64,000 nucleotides of DNA from contig NZ_AUGY01000039.1 of the NCBI RefSeq assembly GCF_000422905.1, positions 1 to 64,000 of the forward strand, written 5' to 3'. Both the position numbers and the translations under genes were made by a program. The notes below the pieces were generated by a model. The model was given only the letters and a program-made list of their open reading frames with translations, was not told the DNA's origin and ran no database searches. This stretch comes from Paenibacillus alginolyticus DSM 5050 = NBRC 15375 (GTDB taxonomy: Bacteria > Bacillota > Bacilli > Paenibacillales > NBRC-103111). Positions 25,184 to 34,278 of this stretch are shown one piece after another (positions within the stretch are counted from its first letter, which is position 1; the number at the start of each line of letters is the position of its first letter).

Positions 25184-25645
25184 ATGGAACAGCTCATTGG
25201 AATTTTGTTAAAGAACTGGTATCTGGTTATTGCAGTACTTGCCTTTTTTTATCAAATTCGAAGTAAGAGCCGGCGAACGAATCAGGAAACCAAGGCGAGG
25301 CCAGGAATGCCATCCTTTGGTGATACCCCTAGTGGCGCTACGCGACCGGTAGCAGCGAAGAAACCCGAGCAGAAGGGGTGTGGTTCGACCTTGCAATCGG
25401 GACGCGTGCAAGGCGAGTTTGGCCGTTCTAACAAAGCCAAGGCAGTCTCGACTATGCCTAATCAGAAAGCATCTCCATTCGGCTCGCCTACACAGGTTAT
25501 TCAGGAAAACTCGCCTATTTATGCAGATGCGATTTCTACGCAAAGTCCATTTCCAGAACAACCGAGTCAAGATCAGCTCCTGCAAGGAATTTTGTGGGCA
25601 GAAATTCTAGGCCCGCCTAGGTCTAAGAAGCCTTATCGCCGATAA
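25184..25645 (+). CDS. Small membrane-anchored protein of unknown function
   Basis: 153 residues with GAGGTG upstream. One N-terminal membrane span (IGILLKNWYLVIAVLAFFY) precedes a long low-complexity, Pro/Ser/Gln-rich region. The end is a compact tail, QLLQGILWAEILGPPRSKKP. It follows floA by 21 nt and is probably cotranscribed with nfeD-floA, up to the terminator at 25653. The tail looks like a short docking peptide because the rest is disordered. I do not recognise a domain. Confidence 0.8.
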   Translation: MEQLIGILLKNWYLVIAVLAFFYQIRSKSRRTNQETKARPGMPSFGDTPSGATRPVAAKKPEQKGCGSTLQSGRVQGEFGRSNKAKAVSTMPNQKASPFGSPTQVIQENSPIYADAISTQSPFPEQPSQDQLLQGILWAEILGPPRSKKPYRR

Positions 25646-25652
25646 AGTATGT

Positions 25653-25690
25653 AAGAACGCCCTCTCGATGGATCGAGAGGGTGTTCTTTG
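25653..25690 (+). terminator. Terminator after the nfeD-floA group
   Basis: AAGAACGCCCTCTCGAT pairs with ATCGAGAGGGTGTTCTT across a two-base loop, with a short T-rich end. Confidence 0.85.
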
Positions 25691-25703
25691 TGTTACAGGT
25701 TTT

Positions 25704-25734
25704 TCACATAAAACTGGCTCTCTCCGCATAATTT
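25704..25734 (+). promoter_or_regulatory. Tentative sigma-E-like promoter of yqfC
   Basis: TCACATA and GCATAATTT are separated by about 15-16 bp, loosely like mother-cell sigma-E promoters. yqfC and yqfD are sigma-E genes in Bacillus subtilis, which is the main reason for looking here. The match is weak. Confidence 0.25.
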
Positions 25735-25798
25735 GGTAGAAAGTCTCTGCGCTTTTTCTGTATTCATGATCATCTAGTTAGAGGGGGTACTCCCAGCT

Positions 25799-26077
25799 AT
25801 GCGTCGCTTGACCCGCAAATGGAACCAGTTCACGGCCAAAATCCTTGATCTTCCTCAGGATGTGGTACAGGACTTGCCGCGAATTACGATGATCGGCAAC
25901 GTACAGCTTTATGTAGAGAATCATCGGGGTGTACTTCATTTTTCAAGTGAAAATTTAAAGCTCGAATTAACGAAAGGAACGCTCGAAGTGTTCGGAAAGC
26001 AATTAGTCATTCGAGCTATTCTTTCAGAAGAAGTGTTTATTGAAGGCTTGATCGATCATGTGAAATATGAACCATAG
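25799..26077 (+). CDS. yqfC: Sporulation protein YqfC
   Basis: 92 residues: a basic start (MRRLTRKWNQFTAKILDLP), then a YabP/YqfC-type beta domain (ITMIGNVQLYVENHRGVLHF ... LEVFGKQLVIRAILSEEVFI). The family is made in the mother cell during sporulation. yqfD follows 34 nt downstream, the conserved order. The upstream AGAGGGGG is somewhat distant from the ATG. It supports that the organism forms endospores. Confidence 0.93.
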   Translation: MRRLTRKWNQFTAKILDLPQDVVQDLPRITMIGNVQLYVENHRGVLHFSSENLKLELTKGTLEVFGKQLVIRAILSEEVFIEGLIDHVKYEP

Positions 26078-26111
26078 ATGAATGAATGGACTGAGAACAG
26101 GAGGCTGAGTC

Positions 26112-27305
26112 ATGAAACAATCCCTTTTCATTGCTCGTTTGCGAGGTTATGTGCGCATCCAAATACGAGGTGAAGGTTCTGAGCGATTAATTAATCCCAT
26201 GATGGAGAAGGGCTTCTCCATATGGGATATTCAAGCAGGAGATGGGGGAAAGCTTGAGCTTTTTATCCTGATCAAAGACTTTTTCAAACTTAGACCGCTC
26301 CTGAAACGGACAGGCTGCCGGGTGCATGTTACCGAAAGGCACGGGCTGCCTTTTTTTATGGACAGACTGGGCCGGAGAAAGGTTTTTTTTGCAGGCATGA
26401 CTGCTTTCATCATAGGTCTCTACTTATTGACTTCGCTCGTATGGCAAGTTAGTGTGGAAGGGAACGATCGTATCTCTGAGGCAGAAATTTTACAAGCTGC
26501 ATCCAAACAGGGCATACATACGTTCCAATGGAAGTTTAAGTTGAAGAAAGCTGAGGAATTATCGCGCGAAATTCAAGGCATGCTGCCGCATGCGGCTTGG
26601 GTTGGTGTCGAAATTCGAGGTACGCATATTACGATCAAGGTTGTTGAGGCAACCATTCCTGACAAGGGACCACTCATGAATCCTCGGAATTTGGTTGCTG
26701 CCAAAAACGCGCTCGTTACCGAGATTTTATCAGATAAAGGCAAACCTATGGTGAAGCCGAATACGTATGTGCGAAAAGGGGACGTGCTGATCTCCGGAAC
26801 CATTGGCGATGAACAAAATAGCCAAGTAGTCGTTGCAAGTGGTAAAGTAAGGGGCATCGTTTGGTATACCTCCCGAATCGAAACTCCGCTAACGAAAACC
26901 TATAGGGTATATTCAGGTGAAGCTATGACTCGCAACTATCTTGTATTTGGGACAAGGGCCCTGCAAGTAAGCGGTTATGGCAAGCAGAAATTCGAGCAGT
27001 TCGAAACAATTCCGGAGCGTAAAACGCTGGCTTGGCGGTCTTTTTCACTTCCCCTCGGTTGGCTTCATGAAAAGGTGTTGGAGGTTCATATTGTAGAGGA
27101 ACCTATTGATCCAGTGATTGCTAAAAAGACGGGATTAGAGCAGGCAAAAGCTAAATTACTTGCAGCCGAAGGAGCAGATGCTAGAATTGTCGGCGAAAAA
27201 ATTTTGCATGAAAAAACAGAGAATGGTAAAATTTATATAGACGTGCATTTTGAAGTCGAAGAAAATATCGCCGAAGAACAACCAATTGTGATACGAGGAG
27301 AATGA
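26112..27305 (+). CDS. yqfD: Sporulation protein YqfD
   Basis: 397 residues with AGGAGG upstream. One membrane span near residues 92-115 (VFFAGMTAFIIGLYLLTSLV) divides a cytosolic part from a large outer part, which contains a POTRA-like stretch (VSVEGNDRISEAEILQAA) and a beta-rich region. YqfD is a sporulation protein expressed in the mother cell; its exact role at the forespore membrane is not settled. phoH follows within 7 nt. Confidence 0.92.
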   Translation: MKQSLFIARLRGYVRIQIRGEGSERLINPMMEKGFSIWDIQAGDGGKLELFILIKDFFKLRPLLKRTGCRVHVTERHGLPFFMDRLGRRKVFFAGMTAFIIGLYLLTSLVWQVSVEGNDRISEAEILQAASKQGIHTFQWKFKLKKAEELSREIQGMLPHAAWVGVEIRGTHITIKVVEATIPDKGPLMNPRNLVAAKNALVTEILSDKGKPMVKPNTYVRKGDVLISGTIGDEQNSQVVVASGKVRGIVWYTSRIETPLTKTYRVYSGEAMTRNYLVFGTRALQVSGYGKQKFEQFETIPERKTLAWRSFSLPLGWLHEKVLEVHIVEEPIDPVIAKKTGLEQAKAKLLAAEGADARIVGEKILHEKTENGKIYIDVHFEVEENIAEEQPIVIRGE

Positions 27306-27311
27306 GGCCTG

Positions 27312-28277
27312 TTGGTAGAATACGCGCAATCTGTGAAAATTACATTAAAAAATCCGGTTGAAGGACTGGCCTTGTTCGGACCGCAAGATAAATTCTTGCA
27401 TGTCATCGAACGGGAGATTCCTGCACAAATCTATACACGTGAAGCCGAAATAACGATACAAGGGTCTGCTGCGGAAGTGAACTCACTTCAGCAGCTTTTT
27501 GAGGTTCTCTTACAGCTTATCCGTAATAATTATACGTTGACAGAGCGGGATGTTTTGTATGCGGTTGAACTTGCGAAGCAGATGAAAACCGACCAATTGC
27601 TTGATTTGTTCAAAGGTGAAATTACGACTACACATAAGGGTAAGCCAATACGTGTCAAAACGATCGGGCAACGGAAGTATGTCGAGACGATTAAGAAGAA
27701 AGATATCGTCTTCGGCATTGGACCCGCAGGAACTGGTAAAACCTATTTGGCTGTTGTACTTGCCGTGACGAGGCTTAAGGAAGGTGCCGTCAAAAGGATT
27801 GTATTAACACGTCCTGCTGTTGAGGCAGGAGAAAGTCTAGGCTTTTTGCCAGGGGACTTGCAGGAAAAAGTTGACCCCTATTTACGCCCATTGTATGATG
27901 CTCTTAATGATGTCCTGGGACCTGAGCAGGTAGCCAAGTCATTAGAACGAGGACTTATTGAGATTGCACCTCTGGCTTATATGCGCGGGAGAACATTAGA
28001 TGATTCTTTCATCATTCTGGATGAGGCGCAAAATACAACGCCTGAACAAATGAAAATGTTTCTGACAAGACTTGGTTTCGGTTCCAAAATGGTGATTACC
28101 GGTGACGTTACGCAAATTGATTTGCCTCGTGGCAAATCGTCCGGTCTCGTGGAAGCAAACCGCATTCTCAGCGGTATCGAGGAACTTGGCTTTATTTATT
28201 TTGATGAGCAGGATGTGGTTCGACATTCACTTGTTCAGAAAATCATTGTTGCGTACAATGCTGAAAATGATAAATAA
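27312..28277 (+). CDS. phoH: PhoH-family ATPase
   Basis: TTG 27312 with GAGGAGAATGAGG upstream gives 321 residues. Walker A GPAGTGKT (137-144) and Walker B IILDEAQN mark the P-loop ATPase core, with a small KH-like N-terminal domain. The family is linked to RNA metabolism, and phoH is regularly next to ybeY, as here with only pgpH between. It is part of the long yqfC-recO operon. Confidence 0.94.
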   Translation: MVEYAQSVKITLKNPVEGLALFGPQDKFLHVIEREIPAQIYTREAEITIQGSAAEVNSLQQLFEVLLQLIRNNYTLTERDVLYAVELAKQMKTDQLLDLFKGEITTTHKGKPIRVKTIGQRKYVETIKKKDIVFGIGPAGTGKTYLAVVLAVTRLKEGAVKRIVLTRPAVEAGESLGFLPGDLQEKVDPYLRPLYDALNDVLGPEQVAKSLERGLIEIAPLAYMRGRTLDDSFIILDEAQNTTPEQMKMFLTRLGFGSKMVITGDVTQIDLPRGKSSGLVEANRILSGIEELGFIYFDEQDVVRHSLVQKIIVAYNAENDK

Positions 28278-28314
28278 CTGAGCAAGGTTGTTAGGCAGAG
28301 AGGAATGACCTTCC

Positions 28315-30546
28315 GTGAAGAAAAATGAAGTGCAAATGAGAGGCAAATTTCATTACCAGCTGAACGGATGGAAATACAGTGCAGGTATACGGGTACTGTT
28401 GTTTCTCTTGCTGGCTTTAATTTTTTATATGTCCCTTTACGTCAAGCTTGTGCCTCAAGTTTATGATATTGTGTTAGGAACGACGAGTGAAAAAACCATT
28501 TATGCGCCTAGACAAATCGAAAATGCAGTTGCTACTGAACAAGCGAAAGAAGATGCGGCTAAGCGCGTCCAACCCGTTTATCGCATTGTAAATCTCAAAA
28601 ATGATACGCTTATTGATGTTATTTATGATAAATTATTGCAAATTAATGCGGATGAAGAAGTGAAATTTGATGACAAAGTCAGCATTTATCGCCGTGTTAT
28701 TCCGCAGCTAATCAGCGATACGCAAAATCAATCTATTAAATCACTTCGTATCAGCGGTCAATATAACGATTTATTACTTGAACAAATTGGGCAGGGGCTT
28801 GCCGAACAGAATTACCCGCTGCCGGAGGAAACTTATTTTAAGCTTCCAAGGTTGACCAAGGATGACTTAGCGGCCATGCGTCCTGTGACGAAAGACATCG
28901 TTAACAAGTTGATGAATGATCAAATCTTGGATGCGCAGACGGCCCGAGCTAAAGTCGCTGAGCTGGTGAATACATCTAACCTGACGAAGAATACTTCCCG
29001 TGAAATGCTTACCGAAATCGCGAGAGCCCTCATAACGCCGAATAAATTTTTTGATCAAAAGGGTACCGAGGATGCCAAAGGACAAGCTAGAGAGAGTGTG
29101 AAACCGGTATACATCAATAAGAATGATGTTCTCGTTAAAGTCGGGGATGTCATAACGGAAGAGATATACGCTAGGCTGGATAAACTAGAGCTTTTGAAGG
29201 ACAAAGCGAATTACTTGCCGCAATTAGGGCTCTGTATTCTTTCGGCGCTCTTGTCTTTCGCTATTTATATGTTTGTCCGACAAAGCACTTTGCCGATCAA
29301 GTACAATAATTCTCAGCTCGTGATGCTCATTCTTATATTTCTTATCAATGTTATTGGAATGAAATTGATCTCTCTCGTTCAAAATCTAGATTATCCTTAT
29401 ATTGGTTATCTAGCTCCGACCGCGTTAGGAAGTATCCTGATTGCCATTTTACTGGATGCTCCGCTAGCGTTCATTGCATCGGTCTTATTCTCCTTAATGG
29501 CTAGTATTATCTTTAACACGGAGCATGTGCTGCTTTTTGACTACCGTTTCGGATTAGTTAGCTTGGCTATTTGTTTTACTGCAGTGTTTACGATTCAAAG
29601 GGCAAGCCAACGGGCTACCATTCTAAAAGCAGGTCTCATGATTGCCTTCTTCTCCATGTTGACGATTACATCGATGCTGTTGATGGAAGATCATTTTCAA
29701 AAGAAAGAGGCCCTTCTGTCGCTTTCTTTCGCGGCTGCAGGCGGATTGTTAACGGTCGTATTCGTTATTGGGCTGCTGCCTTTTTTCGAAGTCGCATTCG
29801 GTATTCTATCACCGCTCAAATTGGTGGAGCTCTCTAATCCGAATCATCCGTTGCTGCGCAAGCTGCTTACGGAGACGCCAGGGACCTATCATCACAGTGT
29901 CATGGTGGGCAATTTATCGGAAGCTGCTGCTGAATCCATCGGAGCCGACGGGCTGCTGTGCCGAGTTGGTTCTTATTATCACGATATTGGCAAGACCAAG
30001 CGCCCAAGCTACTTTATTGAAAATCAAACGAATATTGAGAATCCGCATGATCGAATTGATCCCAATTTAAGTAAGTCCATCATCATAGCGCACCCTCGTG
30101 ATGGTGTTGAAATGCTTAAGGATTATAAAATGCCTAAGCCGTTGCGTGACATTGCCGAGCAGCATCACGGAACGACGCTTTTGCACTATTTCTATCATAA
30201 AGCAATAAAACAAGCCGAGGATGAGGGCAGTGAGAAAGAAATCCGCGAAGAGGATTTTCGCTATCCAGGGCCCAAAGCCCAATCCAAAGAAGCCGCCATT
30301 GTGGGTATAGCGGATAGTGTCGAGGCTGCTGTTCGATCACTTCGTAATCCGACGCTAGAACAAATCGATTCTATGGTGCACAAAATTATTAAGTCCCGAT
30401 TGGATGACGGCCAATTTAATGAGTGTGATCTTACGCTCAAAGAGCTCGATAAGATTGCCAAAACATTAAACGAAACCTTGCTAGGAATCTTCCACTCCAG
30501 GATAGAATATCCAAGTGAGCTAGCTCCAAAGAAGTCAGGGGCTTGA
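28315..30546 (+). CDS. pgpH: Cyclic-di-AMP phosphodiesterase PgpH (7TM-HD)
   Basis: GTG 28315 with AGAGAGGA upstream gives 743 residues. There is one N-terminal membrane span, a large extracellular 7TMR-HDED domain (about 60-290), seven membrane spans (about 300-500), then a cytosolic HD domain. The metal-binding residues include H526/H527 in YHHSVMVGN and H556-D557 in YYHDIGK. PgpH hydrolyses c-di-AMP to pApA, which controls potassium and osmolyte handling. Confidence 0.94.
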   Translation: MKKNEVQMRGKFHYQLNGWKYSAGIRVLLFLLLALIFYMSLYVKLVPQVYDIVLGTTSEKTIYAPRQIENAVATEQAKEDAAKRVQPVYRIVNLKNDTLIDVIYDKLLQINADEEVKFDDKVSIYRRVIPQLISDTQNQSIKSLRISGQYNDLLLEQIGQGLAEQNYPLPEETYFKLPRLTKDDLAAMRPVTKDIVNKLMNDQILDAQTARAKVAELVNTSNLTKNTSREMLTEIARALITPNKFFDQKGTEDAKGQARESVKPVYINKNDVLVKVGDVITEEIYARLDKLELLKDKANYLPQLGLCILSALLSFAIYMFVRQSTLPIKYNNSQLVMLILIFLINVIGMKLISLVQNLDYPYIGYLAPTALGSILIAILLDAPLAFIASVLFSLMASIIFNTEHVLLFDYRFGLVSLAICFTAVFTIQRASQRATILKAGLMIAFFSMLTITSMLLMEDHFQKKEALLSLSFAAAGGLLTVVFVIGLLPFFEVAFGILSPLKLVELSNPNHPLLRKLLTETPGTYHHSVMVGNLSEAAAESIGADGLLCRVGSYYHDIGKTKRPSYFIENQTNIENPHDRIDPNLSKSIIIAHPRDGVEMLKDYKMPKPLRDIAEQHHGTTLLHYFYHKAIKQAEDEGSEKEIREEDFRYPGPKAQSKEAAIVGIADSVEAAVRSLRNPTLEQIDSMVHKIIKSRLDDGQFNECDLTLKELDKIAKTLNETLLGIFHSRIEYPSELAPKKSGA

Positions 30547-30579
30547 TGATATCTATGATCAATTAAAGGAGGGCACAGT

Positions 30580-31116
30580 ATGGCAAGTATGGATTTAACG
30601 TTAGAGTGGAGCAGTGAGCAGGAAGTGAAAGAAATCACGCCTGCTTTTATAGAAAAGCTTGAAGAGCTGCTGCGTTTAGCAGGCAAGCTTGAAGGCGTTA
30701 CAGAGGGGGAAGTTGCCCTTACATTCGTAGACGATGAAGCGATTCAAGAGCTTAATAAACAGTACCGTGACTTAGATAAACCAACCGATGTTCTTTCGTT
30801 TGCAATGAGTGAGTTCGGAGATGATGAAATTCAGATCAACTACGAGGATAATGGAGATGGCGACTTAGAAGATCTTCAAGACGGTGAGACGGTGTCTGAA
30901 GGGTTTATTGAGCCATTAGGCGATATTATTATTTCGGTTCCACGTGCGATTGCTCAGGCCGAAGATTATGGACATTCCGTTGAGCGTGAGCTCGGATTTC
31001 TATTCGTTCATGGGTTCCTTCATTTGATCGGCTATGATCACCAAAGTGAAGCGGAAGAAAAGATTATGTTTGCTAAGCAGGAGGACATTTTGCAGAAGGC
31101 AGGTTTGACCCGCTAA
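30580..31116 (+). CDS. ybeY: Endoribonuclease YbeY
   Basis: 178 residues with AAAGGAGGG upstream. The zinc site HGFLHLIGYDH gives H144, H148 and H154. YbeY matures 16S rRNA 3' ends and takes part in ribosome quality control. An acidic insert at about 84-108 (rich in D, E, G) makes it longer than the roughly 157-residue Bacillus subtilis protein. The stop codon overlaps the start of the next gene by one base (TAATG). Confidence 0.95.
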   Translation: MASMDLTLEWSSEQEVKEITPAFIEKLEELLRLAGKLEGVTEGEVALTFVDDEAIQELNKQYRDLDKPTDVLSFAMSEFGDDEIQINYEDNGDGDLEDLQDGETVSEGFIEPLGDIIISVPRAIAQAEDYGHSVERELGFLFVHGFLHLIGYDHQSEAEEKIMFAKQEDILQKAGLTR

Positions 31117-31820
31117 TGTCGGACGGCTTCCGTAAATGGCGCAGGAGCTTCCGGTATGCCTATGAAGGAATCAAATATGCTTTAGATACGCAGCGCAATA
31201 TGAAATTCCATTTTTGCGTTGCTTTTCTTGTTTTGTTGGCAGCGCTTTTTATCCATCTGCCCAAAACGGACATTTTATTTATTCTGCTTGCAGTAACGCT
31301 AATGATTGTTACTGAGCTCATCAATACGGCTGTGGAGAAAACAGTGGATTTGGCTATGCCAGATCGCCATCCGTTAGCCAAAATTGCGAAGGACGTCGCC
31401 GCGGCGTCCGTATTGGTGTCTGCAGGTTTTGCAGTGATTGTTGGCATGATAGTATTCTATGAGCCGATTGATCACTTACTGCGAAATTCCAGAATGCAGG
31501 ATAATCCTGTATCCGCAGGAACGATATGGGTCCTTATTGCCCTTGTTGTATTGACAGTTATCGTGATTGAAACGCGTTTCTCGGATAGAGGGAAATTAGT
31601 ACGACCTAGTTTATTGACGGCAATTGCCTTTGCGATTTCTACTGTCATTACGATTTTCGTCTCCCAAACAATTGTTGCACTGCTTGCATACACGCTCTCT
31701 GCCCTTATTTTTATTATGCTGTATGACAAAAGAAAGCGGCCATTTCCAGCACTAATTCTTGGAGCGCTCATTGGCATCATGGTGACAATCCTCGCTTTTT
31801 CCTGCCTTAACATGCTATAA
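31116..31820 (+). CDS. dgkA: Undecaprenol kinase (DgkA) with extra C-terminal membrane region
   Basis: 234 residues. Residues 1-120 match Gram-positive DgkA/undecaprenol kinase, including the catalytic segment VTELINTAVEKTVDLAMPDR and the DVAAASVLVSA helix. These enzymes phosphorylate undecaprenol with ATP for peptidoglycan carriers. The usual protein ends near residue 125, but here about 110 more residues add three to four membrane spans (IWVLIALVVLTVIVIETRF, LLTAIAFAISTVITIF, LILGALIGIMVTILAF). The extension lacks the KxxxxxxRP and SRxxxxxHxxxD motifs of PAP2 phosphatases. Its role is unknown. Confidence 0.9.
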   Translation: MSDGFRKWRRSFRYAYEGIKYALDTQRNMKFHFCVAFLVLLAALFIHLPKTDILFILLAVTLMIVTELINTAVEKTVDLAMPDRHPLAKIAKDVAAASVLVSAGFAVIVGMIVFYEPIDHLLRNSRMQDNPVSAGTIWVLIALVVLTVIVIETRFSDRGKLVRPSLLTAIAFAISTVITIFVSQTIVALLAYTLSALIFIMLYDKRKRPFPALILGALIGIMVTILAFSCLNML

Positions 31821-31852
31821 CGTTAATATAAAATGAAAGTAGGTTGATGATT

Positions 31853-32266
31853 ATGAATCAACAAGAACTCATTCAACACGCGAAAGAAGCGATGAAAAGA
31901 GCATATACGCCTTATTCAAATTTTCAAGTTGGTGCGGCGCTTCTGGACGCGAACGGTCAAGTGCATTATGGATGTAATGTAGAAAATGCCGCATATGGAC
32001 CGACCAACTGCGCTGAGCGAACAGCATTGTTCCGTGCAATCGCGGATGGTCATAAGGCAGGTTCCTTTCAAGCAATAGCGGTTATGGGGGACACGGAAGG
32101 CCCAATTACCCCATGTGGTGTATGCCGCCAGGTATTGGTAGAACTATGTCCACCGGATATGCCCGTTTATCTTGGCAATATGAAAGGTGATTTTGCAGAA
32201 ACGACTGTGTCTGCCTTATTGCCGGGTGCTTTCACAACGAAAGATTTGCATGCAAATGGAGGATAA
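31853..32266 (+). CDS. cdd: Cytidine deaminase
   Basis: ATG 31853 (MNQQELIQHAKEAM) aligns with the Bacillus subtilis start and gives 137 residues; ATG at 31847 and TTG at 31844 are possible but less likely. The zinc ligands C53, C88 and C91 and catalytic E55 lie in NCAERTAL and PCGVCRQ. It deaminates cytidine and deoxycytidine for pyrimidine salvage. It precedes era, whose ribosome site lies inside the cdd end. Confidence 0.96.
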   Translation: MNQQELIQHAKEAMKRAYTPYSNFQVGAALLDANGQVHYGCNVENAAYGPTNCAERTALFRAIADGHKAGSFQAIAVMGDTEGPITPCGVCRQVLVELCPPDMPVYLGNMKGDFAETTVSALLPGAFTTKDLHANGG

Positions 32267-32272
32267 CTAGAA

Positions 32273-33172
32273 GTGGCTAAAAAAGAATTTAAATCAGGCT
32301 TTGTCGCTATCATTGGACGTCCGAACGTAGGGAAATCAACACTGATGAACCAAATTATCGGACAAAAAATTGCTATCATGTCAGATAAGCCTCAGACAAC
32401 AAGAAACAAAATCCATGGGGTTTATACATCCAATAACGGCCAAATTGTTTTCCTGGATACGCCTGGTATTCATAAACCGACTTCCAAACTAGGCGATTAT
32501 ATGAGTAAAGTGGCGCATGGGACGCTTGGGGAAGTGGATGCGGTCCTGTTTTTGGTTGATGTTGCCGAGGGGATTGGCGGCGGTGACCGCTATATTATCG
32601 AGCAGCTAAAGCATGTTGAAACGCCCGTCATTCTGGTGTTAAACAAAATAGACCTTGTTCAGCCTGAAGCGCTGCTGGCGATTATTACAAATTACAAAGA
32701 TTTGTATAACTTTGCTGAAATTGTGCCGGTTTCTGCCCTTAAAGGTAACAATGTTACAACACTGTTGGAACAAATTGTTCGCTACTTGCCAGAAGGTCCG
32801 CAGTACTACCCAGCCGACCAAATTACGGATCACCCGGAACAATTCGTATGTGCTGAACTCGTGCGGGAGAAAATCTTGCACTTGACGCGAGAAGAAATTC
32901 CGCATTCCATTGCCGTCCAGATTGAAGACATGCGTGTCGAGTCCAATGGTGTAGTCCATATTTCAGCCGTCATATTCGTGGAGCGAGATTCGCAAAAAGG
33001 TATTGTCATTGGCAAACAAGGAAGTTTACTGAAAGAAATCGGCAGGCAGGCTCGCCGTGATATCGAGACACTGCTTGGTTCCAAAACTTTCTTGGAGCTA
33101 TGGGTTAAAGTGAAGAAAGACTGGAGAAATCAAGACAGAGTTCTGCGTGATCTTGGCTTCCGTCACGACTAA
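32273..33172 (+). CDS. era: GTPase Era
   Basis: GTG 32273 with GGAGG about 10 nt upstream gives 299 residues. The GTPase domain has GRPNVGKS (15-22), DTPGIH and NKIDLV. A C-terminal KH domain follows ([20 protein letters not shown]). Era binds the 3' end of 16S rRNA and is needed for 30S assembly. It sits with ybeY and recO in the conserved order. Confidence 0.97.
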   Translation: MAKKEFKSGFVAIIGRPNVGKSTLMNQIIGQKIAIMSDKPQTTRNKIHGVYTSNNGQIVFLDTPGIHKPTSKLGDYMSKVAHGTLGEVDAVLFLVDVAEGIGGGDRYIIEQLKHVETPVILVLNKIDLVQPEALLAIITNYKDLYNFAEIVPVSALKGNNVTTLLEQIVRYLPEGPQYYPADQITDHPEQFVCAELVREKILHLTREEIPHSIAVQIEDMRVESNGVVHISAVIFVERDSQKGIVIGKQGSLLKEIGRQARRDIETLLGSKTFLELWVKVKKDWRNQDRVLRDLGFRHD

Positions 33173-33268
33173 CAGATTTTTCCCTAACAGTTCCAGTTTT
33201 TTTATCGCATAGAGAAGCTTCCTCTGAGCATCCTAAGAACATCACGTTCAATGGGGAGGATGCTGAAC

Positions 33269-33421
33269 ATGAAAGATTTTTCGTGGACGTATTTTTCAAA
33301 GACCGGTGATGTAGATGCCTATCTGCTGTACAAACAAGTTTCCGGAGAACCTGGTATGGACACGGATGTACAGGAAGAGGATCAAAGTAACGAAGAGCCG
33401 CTCGAAGGTCTGAATATGTAA
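33269..33421 (+). CDS. yqzL: YqzL-like small protein
   Basis: A 50-residue frame: MKDFSWTYFSKTGDVDAYLL, then an acidic tail ending EEPLEGLNM. GGGGAGG ends 9 nt before ATG 33269; a second in-frame ATG at 33260 abuts the ribosome site and is less likely. Bacillus subtilis YqzL lies at the same place between era and recO and shares the W-x-x-F-S-x-TG-x-VD-x-YLL pattern. The function is unknown. Confidence 0.88.
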   Translation: MKDFSWTYFSKTGDVDAYLLYKQVSGEPGMDTDVQEEDQSNEEPLEGLNM

Positions 33422-33473
33422 ATTCATATTCATTAGCTCCTATGTTCAGAGCGGCATTCATGGGGGAAGTCAT

Positions 33474-34223
33474 TTGCTGCGCAGCGTACAGGGGATTGTA
33501 CTCCGTAGTATGGACTATGGAGAGGGAAACAAGATTATTAGTTTATTCACCCCCGAGTTGGGTAAGGTTGGTGTCATGGCTCGGGGCGCTAAGAAAGTGA
33601 AAAGTCGACATGCCGCCGTTACGCAGCTTTTTACGTACGGCGATTTTGTTTTTTTCAAACAAAGAGGTCAGATGGGGTCTCTGAATAGTGCTGAGATTAT
33701 CGAAGCCCATCATGCTTTGCGGGAAGATTTACATATGTCTGCGCATGCTTCCTATTTGGTGGAGATGACAGACCGAATGCTTGGTGACGAAGAAGGCAGC
33801 ACTTATATATTTGAGCAGCTGAAAGCTGGATTAATGGCGATTGAAGAGGGCAAGGACATGCAGATCGTCGTTCACCTCTATGAAATGAAGATGTTTGATC
33901 TTGCCGGTTATCTTCCAGTGACAGATGCTTGTGTCTCCTGTGGAGAAACGTCGGGGATTACGACCTTTAGCCCTGCAATGGGCGGGACTTTATGTGCTCG
34001 CTGTCGATACAAAGATGCTGCGGCTATTCCTATTGGTGAAGGAGCGCTTAAGCTTCTGAAAATATTTCCTCGCATGGATATGCGCAGACTTGGTGCTGTA
34101 CAAGTAAAGGAAGAGACAAAGGCGCAGCTAAAGACCTGTATGCGAGCATATATGGATATCCATGTTGGTGTTCAGTGGAAATCCAGAGGCTTTATTGAGC
34201 AAATGGAAAAATACAATATATAG
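33474..34223 (+). CDS. recO: DNA repair protein RecO
   Basis: TTG 33474 preceded by GGGGGAAG gives 249 residues. The N-terminal OB fold begins LLRSVQGIVLRSMDYGEGNK. The C-terminal helical part carries a four-Cys zinc site (CVSCGETSG and CARC). RecO anneals single strands and loads RecA with RecR in recombinational repair. A promoter starts only 15 nt after its stop. Confidence 0.95.
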   Translation: MLRSVQGIVLRSMDYGEGNKIISLFTPELGKVGVMARGAKKVKSRHAAVTQLFTYGDFVFFKQRGQMGSLNSAEIIEAHHALREDLHMSAHASYLVEMTDRMLGDEEGSTYIFEQLKAGLMAIEEGKDMQIVVHLYEMKMFDLAGYLPVTDACVSCGETSGITTFSPAMGGTLCARCRYKDAAAIPIGEGALKLLKIFPRMDMRRLGAVQVKEETKAQLKTCMRAYMDIHVGVQWKSRGFIEQMEKYNI

Positions 34224-34237
34224 TGCTATTGTCTAAT

Positions 34238-34266
34238 TTGACATGTGATTTCGGCTTTGATATGAT
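34238..34266 (+). promoter_or_regulatory. Strong sigma-A promoter in the recO-yqfL gap
   Basis: TTGACA (34238-34243), 17-bp spacer, TATGAT (34261-34266). Transcription would start about 34273, a few bases before a terminator hairpin. Confidence 0.8.
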
Positions 34267-34278
34267 GTGGTGGAAATC

